Source: Panulirus ornatus (Eukaryota > Arthropoda > Malacostraca > Decapoda > Palinuridae). Taken from it: 64,000 nucleotides of DNA. The position numbers and the translations under genes are program-made. The stretch spans positions 56,957,055 through 57,021,054 of the forward strand of contig NC_092238.1 in the NCBI RefSeq assembly GCF_036320965.1, given 5' to 3'. The notes under the pieces are model-generated. The model was not told where the DNA came from and ran no database searches. It saw only the letters and a list, made by a program, of their open reading frames with translations. Shown here in pieces: positions 45,936 through 64,000 of the stretch; position 1 is the first letter of the stretch, and every line of letters starts with the position of its first letter.

Positions 45936-48503
45936 TTGGGAATACCTGGTTTAAAAAGCGATATATACATAAGTATACGAATGTAAGCAGGGGAGATGGC
46001 CAGAGAGCGATATTGGATTTGCTGTTAATTGATAGGCGCGCGAAAGAGAGACTTTTGGATATTAATGTGCTGAGAGGTGTAACTGGAGGAATGTCTAATC
46101 ATTATCTTGTGGAGGCGAAGGTAAAGATTTGTAGGAGTTTTCAGGAAAGAAGAGAGAATGTTGGGGTGAAGAGAGTTGTGAGAGTAAGTGAGCTTGGGAA
46201 GGAGACTTGTGTGAGGAAGTACCAGGAGAAACTGAGTACAGGATAGAAAAAGGTGAAAACAAAGTAGGTAAGGGGACTGGGGGAGGAATGGGATGTATTT
46301 AGGGAGGCAGTGATGGCTTGCGAAAAAGATGCTTGTGGCATGAGAAGCGTGGGAGGTGGGTTGATTAGAAAGGGTAGTGGGTGGTGAGATGAAGAAGTAA
46401 GATTATTAGTGAAAGAGAAGAGAGAGGCATTTGGATAATTTTTGCAGGGAAAAAAATGAAAATGAGTGGGAGATGTATAAAAGAGAGTGGCAAGAGGTCA
46501 AGAGAAAGGTGGAAGAGGTAAAACACAGGGCAAATAAGAATTGGGGTGAGAGAGTATCATTAAATTATAGGGAGAATAAAAGGATGTTTTGGAAGTAGGT
46601 AAATAAAGTGCGTAAGACAAGGGAGCAAATAGAACTTCAGTGAAGGGGGCTAATGGGGAGGTGATAACAAGTAGTGGTGATGTGAGGAGTTGGAGTGAGT
46701 ATTTTGAAGGTTTGTTGAATGTGTTTGATGATAGAGTGGCAGATATAGGGTGTTTTGGTCGAGGTGGTGTGCAAAGTGAGAGGGTTAGGGAAAATGATTT
46801 GGTAGACAGAGAAGAGTTAGTTAAAGCTTTACGGAAGATGAAAGCCGGCAAGGCAGCAGGTTTGGATGGTATTGCAGTGGAATTTATTAAAAATGGGGTG
46901 ACTGTATTGTTGACTGGTTGGTAAGGTTATTTAATGTATGTAAGACTCATGGTGAGGTGCCTGAGGATTGGCGGAATGCTTGCATAGTGCCATTGTACAA
47001 AGGCAAAGGTGATAAGAGTGATTTCTCAAATTACAGAGGTATAAGTTTGTTGAGTATTCCTGGGAAAGTATATAGGAGGGTATTGATTGAGAGGGTGAAG
47101 GCATGTACAGAGCATCAGATTGGGGAAGAGCAGTGTAGTTTCAGAAGTGGTAGAGGATGTGTGGATCATTGTTTGCTTTGAAGAATGTATGTGAGAAATA
47201 CCTAGAAAAGCAAATAGATTTGTATGTAGCATTTATGGATCTGGAGAAGGTATATAATAGAGTTGATAGAGATTCTCTGTGGAATGTATTAAGAATATAT
47301 GAAGTGGGAGGCAAGTTGTTAGAAGAAGTGAAAAGTTTTTATCGAGGATGTAGGGCATGTGTACGTGTAGGAAGAGAGGAAAGCGATTGGTTCTCAGTGA
47401 ATGTAGGTTTGCGGCAGGAGTGTATGATGTCTCCATGGTTGTTTAATTTGTTTATGGATTGGGTGGTTAAGGAGGTGAATGCAAGAGTTTTGGAAAGAGG
47501 GGCAAGTATGAAGTCTGTTGTGGATGAGAGAGCTTGGGAAGTGAGTCAGTTGTTGTTCTCTGATAATACAGCGCTGGTGGCTGATTCATGTGAGAAACTG
47601 CAGAAGCTGGTGACTGAGTTTTATAAAGTGTGTGAAAGAAGAAAGTTAAGAGTAAATGTGAATAATAGCAAGGTTATTAGGTACAGGAGGGTTGAGGGTC
47701 AAGTCAATTGGGAGGTAAGTTTGAATGTTTTAGATATCTGGGAGTGGATTTGGCAGCGGATGGAACCATTGAAGCGGAAGTGAATCATAAGGGTGGGGGA
47801 GGATGCGAAAATTCTGGGAACCCTAAAGAATGTGTGGAAGTCGAGAACATTATCTCGGAAAGCAAAAATGTGTATGTTTGAAGGAATAGTGGTCCCAACA
47901 ATGTTGTATGGTTGCGAGGCGTGGGCTATGGATAGATTTGTGCGCAGGAGGGTGGATGTGCTGGAAATGAGATGTTTGAGGACAATATGTGGCGTGAGGT
48001 GGTTTGATTGAGTAAGTAATGTAAGGGTAAGAGAGATGGTCGGAATTAAAAAGAGTATGGTTAAGAGAGCAGAAGAGTGTGTTTTGAAATGGTTTGGTCA
48101 CATGGAGACAATGTGTGAGAAAAGATTGACCAAGAGGATATATGTGTCAGAGGTGGAGGGAAAGTGGAAGACCATATTGGAGGTGGGAAGATGAAGTGAG
48201 AAAGTTTTTGAGTGATCGGAGCCTGAACATGCTGGAGGGTGAAAGGCGTGTAAGAAATAGAGTGAATTGGAACGATACGGTACACCGGGGTCGACATGCT
48301 GTCAATGGATTGAACCAGGGCATGTGAAGCGTCTGGGGTAAACCATGGAAAGTTCTGTGGGGCCTGGATGTGGAAAGGGAGCTGTGGTTTCAGTGCATTA
48401 TTACATGACAGCTAGAGACTGAGTGTGAACGAGTGGGGCCTTTGTTGTGTTTTCCTAGCGCTACCTCGCACATATGAGCGGGAAGGGGAGTTGTTATTAC
48501 ATG
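45936..48503 (+). mobile_element. L18: RTE-like LINE, subfamily B, truncated at both ends
   Basis: Starts within the endonuclease ([15 protein letters not shown]) after (AT)n and runs through RT, C-terminal region and the first half of the long 3' UTR. It is cut inside the internal hairpin module at TTATTACATG (48503), where L19 begins in the opposite direction. Many stops and frameshifts. The RT active site reads LLFSDNTALVAD (Ala to Ser, Asp to Asn), a catalytic loss. Confidence 0.9.
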
Positions 48504-51380
48504 TTATTTCAAAACACCCTCTTCTGCTCTCTCAACCACGCTCTTCTTATTTCCAAACAACTCTCTTACCCATACATTATTTACTCGATCAAACCACCTC
48601 ACACCACACATTGTCTTCAAACATCTCATTTAAAGCACATCCACCCTCCTGCGAACAACTCTATCCATAGCCCACGCCTCGCAACCATACAACATTGATG
48701 GAACCAATATTCCTTCAAACATACCCATTTTTGATTTCCGAGATAATGTTCTCGACTTCCACACATTCTTCAAGGCGCCCAGGCTCCCCTCAAGGTGCCC
48801 CCCACCCTATGATTCACTTACGCTTCCATGGTTCCATCCGCTGCCAAATCCACTCCCAGATATCTAAAACACTTTTCTTCCTCCAGTTTTGCTCCATTCA
48901 AACTTACCTCCCAATTGACTTGACCCTCAACACTGCTGTACCTAATAACCTTGCTCTTATTCACATTTACTCTTTCTTCTTTCACACACTTTACCAAACT
49001 CAGTCACCAGCTTCTGCAGTTTCTCACATGAATCAGCCACCAGCGATGTATCATCAGCGAACAAGAACTGACTCACTTCCCAAGATCTCTCATCCCCAAC
49101 AGACTTCATACTTGCCCCTTTTTCCAAAAACTCTTGCATTCACCTCCCAAACAACCCCATCCATAAACAAATTAAACAACCATGGAGACATCACACACCC
49201 CTGCCGCAAACCTACATTCACTGAGAACCAATCACTTTCCTCTCTTCCTACACGTACACATGCCTTACGTCCTCGATAAAAACTTTTCACTGCTTCTAAC
49301 AACTTGCCTTTCACACCATATACTCTTAATACCTTCCACAGAGTATGTCTATAAACTCTATCATATGCCTTCTCCAGATCCATGAATGCTACATACAAAT
49401 CCACTTGATTTTCTAAGTAATTCTCACATACATTCTTCAAAGCAATAACCTGATCCACATATCCTCTACCACTTCTGAAACCACACTGCTGTTCCCCAAT
49501 CTGATGCTCTGTACATGCCTTCACCCTATCAATCAATACCCTCCCATCAATTTACCAGGAATACCCAACAAACTTATACCTCTGTAATTTGAGCACTCAC
49601 TCTTATCCACTTTGCCTTTCTACAGTGGCACTATGCACGCATTCCGCCAATCCTCAGGCACCTAACCATGAATCATATATACATTAAACAATCTCACCAA
49701 CCAGTCAACAATACAGACACCCCCTTTTTTAATAAATTCCACTGGAATAACATCCAAAACTACTGCCTTGACGGCTTTCATCTTCCGCAAAGCTTTTACT
49801 ACCTCTTCTCTGTTTACCAAATCATTTTCCCTAACCCTCTCACTTTACACACCAACACCCTATATATGCCACTCTATCATCAAACGCATTCAACAAACCT
49901 TCAAAATACTCACTCCATCTCCTTCTCACATCACCACTACTTGTTAGCACATCCCCATTAGCCCCCTTCACTGAAGTTCCATTTGCTCCCTTGTCTTACG
50001 CAATTTATTTACCACCTTCCAAAACATCTTTTTATTCTCCCTAAAATTTAATGATACTCTCCCACCCCAACTCTCATTTGCCCTCTTTTTCACCTCTTGC
50101 ACCTTTCTCTTGATCTCCTGTCTCTTTTCTTTTATATATCTCCCACTCATTTGCATTTTTTCCTTACAAAAATCGTCCAAATGCCTCTCTCTTCTCTTTC
50201 ACTAATAATTCTAATTCTTCATCCCACCACTCACTACCCTTCCTAATCAACCCACCCACCACGCTTCCCATGCCACACGCATCATTTGCGCAAGCCATCA
50301 CTGCTTCCCTAAATACATCCCATTCCTCTCGCACTCCCCTTACCTCCTTTGTTCTCACCTTTTTCCATTCTGTACTCAGTCTCTCCTGGTACTTCCTCAC
50401 ACAAATCTCCTTCCCAAGCTCACTTACTCTCACCACCCTCTTCCCCCCAAAATTCTCTCTTTTTTCTGAAAACAGTATAAATCTTCACCTTCGCTTCCAG
50501 AAGATAATGATCAGACATCCCTCCACTTGCACCTCTCAGCACATTAACATCCAAGAGTCTCTCTTTCGCGCGCCTGTCAATTAACACGTAATCCAATAAC
50601 GCTCTCCGGCCATCTCTCCTACTTATATACGTATCCTTATGTATATCTCGCTTTTTAAACCAGGTATTCCCAATCACCAGTCCTTTTTCAGCACATAAAT
50701 CTACAAGCTCTTCGCTATTTCCATTTACAACACTGAGCACCCCATGTATACCAATTATTCCCTCAACTGCCAAATCACCCTCCTTTGCATTCAAATCACC
50801 CATTACTATAACCCGGTCTCGTTCATCAAAACCACTAACACACTCATTCAGCTGCTCCCAAAACACTTGCCTCTCATGATCTTTCTTCTCATGCCCAGGC
50901 GCATATACACCAATAATCACCCATCTCTCTCCATCAACTTTCAGTTTTACCCATATTAATCTAGTATTTACATTCTTACTTTCTGTCACATACTCCCAGA
51001 ACTCCTGTTTCAGGAGTAGTGCTGCTCCTTCCCTTACTCTTGGTCTCTCACTAACCCCTGAGTTTATTCCCAAGACATTCAAAAACCACTCTTCCCCTTT
51101 ACCCTTGAGCTTCGTTTAAGTCAGAGCCAAAACATCCAGGATCCTTTCCTCAAACATAGTACCTATCTCTCCTTTTTTCACATCTTGGTTACATCCACAC
51201 ACATTTAGAAACCCCAATCTGAGTCTACGAGGAGGATGAGCACTTCCCGCATGATTCCTTCTTCTGTTTCCCATTTTACAAAGTTAAAGTACAAGAAGGG
51301 GAGGATTTCTGGCTCCCCGCTCCAGTCTAGTCGCCTTCTACGACACGAGAGGAGTGCGTGAGAAGTATTCTTTCTCCCCT
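48504..51380 (-). mobile_element. L19: RTE-like LINE lacking its 3' end
   Basis: Minus copy: leader (51380-51275), start region, endonuclease (51082-50420; MGDLNAKEG, SDHYLLEAKVK), linker (50436-49968), RT (49900-48957; FLFADDTSLVAD) and part of the C-terminal region, ending at CATTTCAAAAC (48504) in place of a 3' UTR. It lacks the 3' end needed for retrotransposition, so the junction with L18 is a later deletion or rearrangement. The leader is cut at AGGGGAGAAAG and followed directly by S10. Confidence 0.9.
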
Positions 51381-59098
<7,718 letters not shown>

Positions 59099-59601
59099 GC
59101 GTGTAAGGAATAGAGTGAATTGGAACGATGTGGTATACCGGGGTCGACGTGCTTTCAATGGATTGAACCAGGGCATGTGAAGCGTCTGTGGTAAACCATG
59201 GAAAGTGTGTGGAGCCTGGATGTGGAAAGGGAGCTGTGGTTTCGGAGCATTATTACATGACAGCTAGAGACTGAGTGTGAACGAATAGGGCCTTCGTTGT
59301 CTTTCCCAGCGCTACCTCGCACACATGAGGGGGGAGGGGGTTGTTATTCCATTTGTGGCGAGGTGGCGATGGGAACAAATAAAGGCAGACAGTATGAATT
59401 ATGTACATGTGTATATATGTATATGTCTGTGTGTATATATATATGTGTACATTGAGATGTATAGGTATGTATATTTGCGTGTGTGGACGTGTATGTATAT
59501 ACATGTGTATGTGGGCGGGTTGGGCCATTCTTTCGTCTGTTTCCTTGAGCTACCTCGCTAACGCGGGAGACAGCGACAAAGCAAAATAAAAAAGAAAAAA
59601 G

Positions 59602-59605
<4 letters not shown>
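59099..59605 (+). mobile_element. L24: RTE-like LINE 3' UTR, subfamily B
   Basis: Starts at the last codons (RNRVNWNDVVYRG, 59099-59139) and carries a complete long 3' UTR: long-arm hairpin 59311-59367, terminal module CTACCTCGCTAACGCGGGAG at 59551-59570, and an A-rich tail with GAAA. It is the clearest plus-strand example of the two-module 3' UTR. Confidence 0.9.

Positions 59606-59683
<78 letters not shown>
59606..59683. repeat. (AT)n array
   Basis: About 38 AT units between the tails of L24 (plus) and L25 (minus), which are arranged tail to tail. Confidence 0.95.

Positions 59684-64000
<4,317 letters not shown>

Overview
The window looks like repeat-saturated intergenic DNA from an animal, most likely a decapod crustacean. 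This is inferred from very long (AT)n and (GT)n microsatellites, several LINE clades, and a Penelope-like element with a GIY-YIG region and a hammerhead-like 3' end. I found no intact host gene, rRNA gene or functional tRNA gene in 64 kb. Almost every coding-looking stretch is a retroelement open reading frame, mostly broken by stops, frameshifts or truncation.

Layout. 1-1930: a degenerate minisatellite of about 30 bp period. 2235-4806: (AC)n and (GT)n microsatellites around the remains of a CR1-like LINE. 4810-6150: no recognisable feature. 6152-8480: a short LINE tail, an inverted pair of tRNA-derived SINEs, and a decayed copy of a repetitive arthropod protein of unknown function. 8640-12730: the wreck of an I/Jockey-type LINE (zinc-knuckle ORF1, endonuclease, reverse transcriptase, RNase H-like). 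12860-41037 and 43547-64000: a mosaic built from three parts: (i) about 26 copies or fragments of one single-ORF, RTE-like LINE, here labelled L1-L26; (ii) ten copies of a roughly 240 bp element, labelled S1-S10, whose two ends resemble the two ends of that LINE; (iii) (AT)n arrays of about 20-230 bp at nearly every boundary. 41038-43546: two Penelope-like elements (PLE) arranged head to head.

The L family. A consensus assembled by eye is about 3.4-3.6 kb: a structured 5' leader of about 120 bp, one ORF of about 1,000 codons (APE-type endonuclease, then reverse transcriptase, then a conserved C-terminal region), and a 3' UTR ending in a short A-rich tract and then (AT)n. Two subfamilies are visible. 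Subfamily A has a short 3' UTR and nearly intact ORFs (L3, L4, L9, L13, L20, L26). Subfamily B has a long 3' UTR carrying an extra hairpin module and more decayed ORFs (L1, L7, L10, L12+L14, L15, L17, L18, L21-L25). L12+L14, L15 and L25 are near full length.

How the parts relate. The L protein probably mobilised S by recognising the shared 3' hairpin module. L13 is a clean insertion into L12/L14 with a 12 bp target-site duplication. Two direct LINE copies (L9 and L13) then recombined to give a roughly 3.22 kb tandem duplication (26.1-29.4 kb and 29.4-32.6 kb) whose junction copy, L11, is a chimera of the two. The points I rate as most interesting are the S/L shared-ends relationship, the repeated 3' hairpin module with compensatory changes, the structured leader, the bracketing of elements by (AT)n, and the recombination-made duplication.
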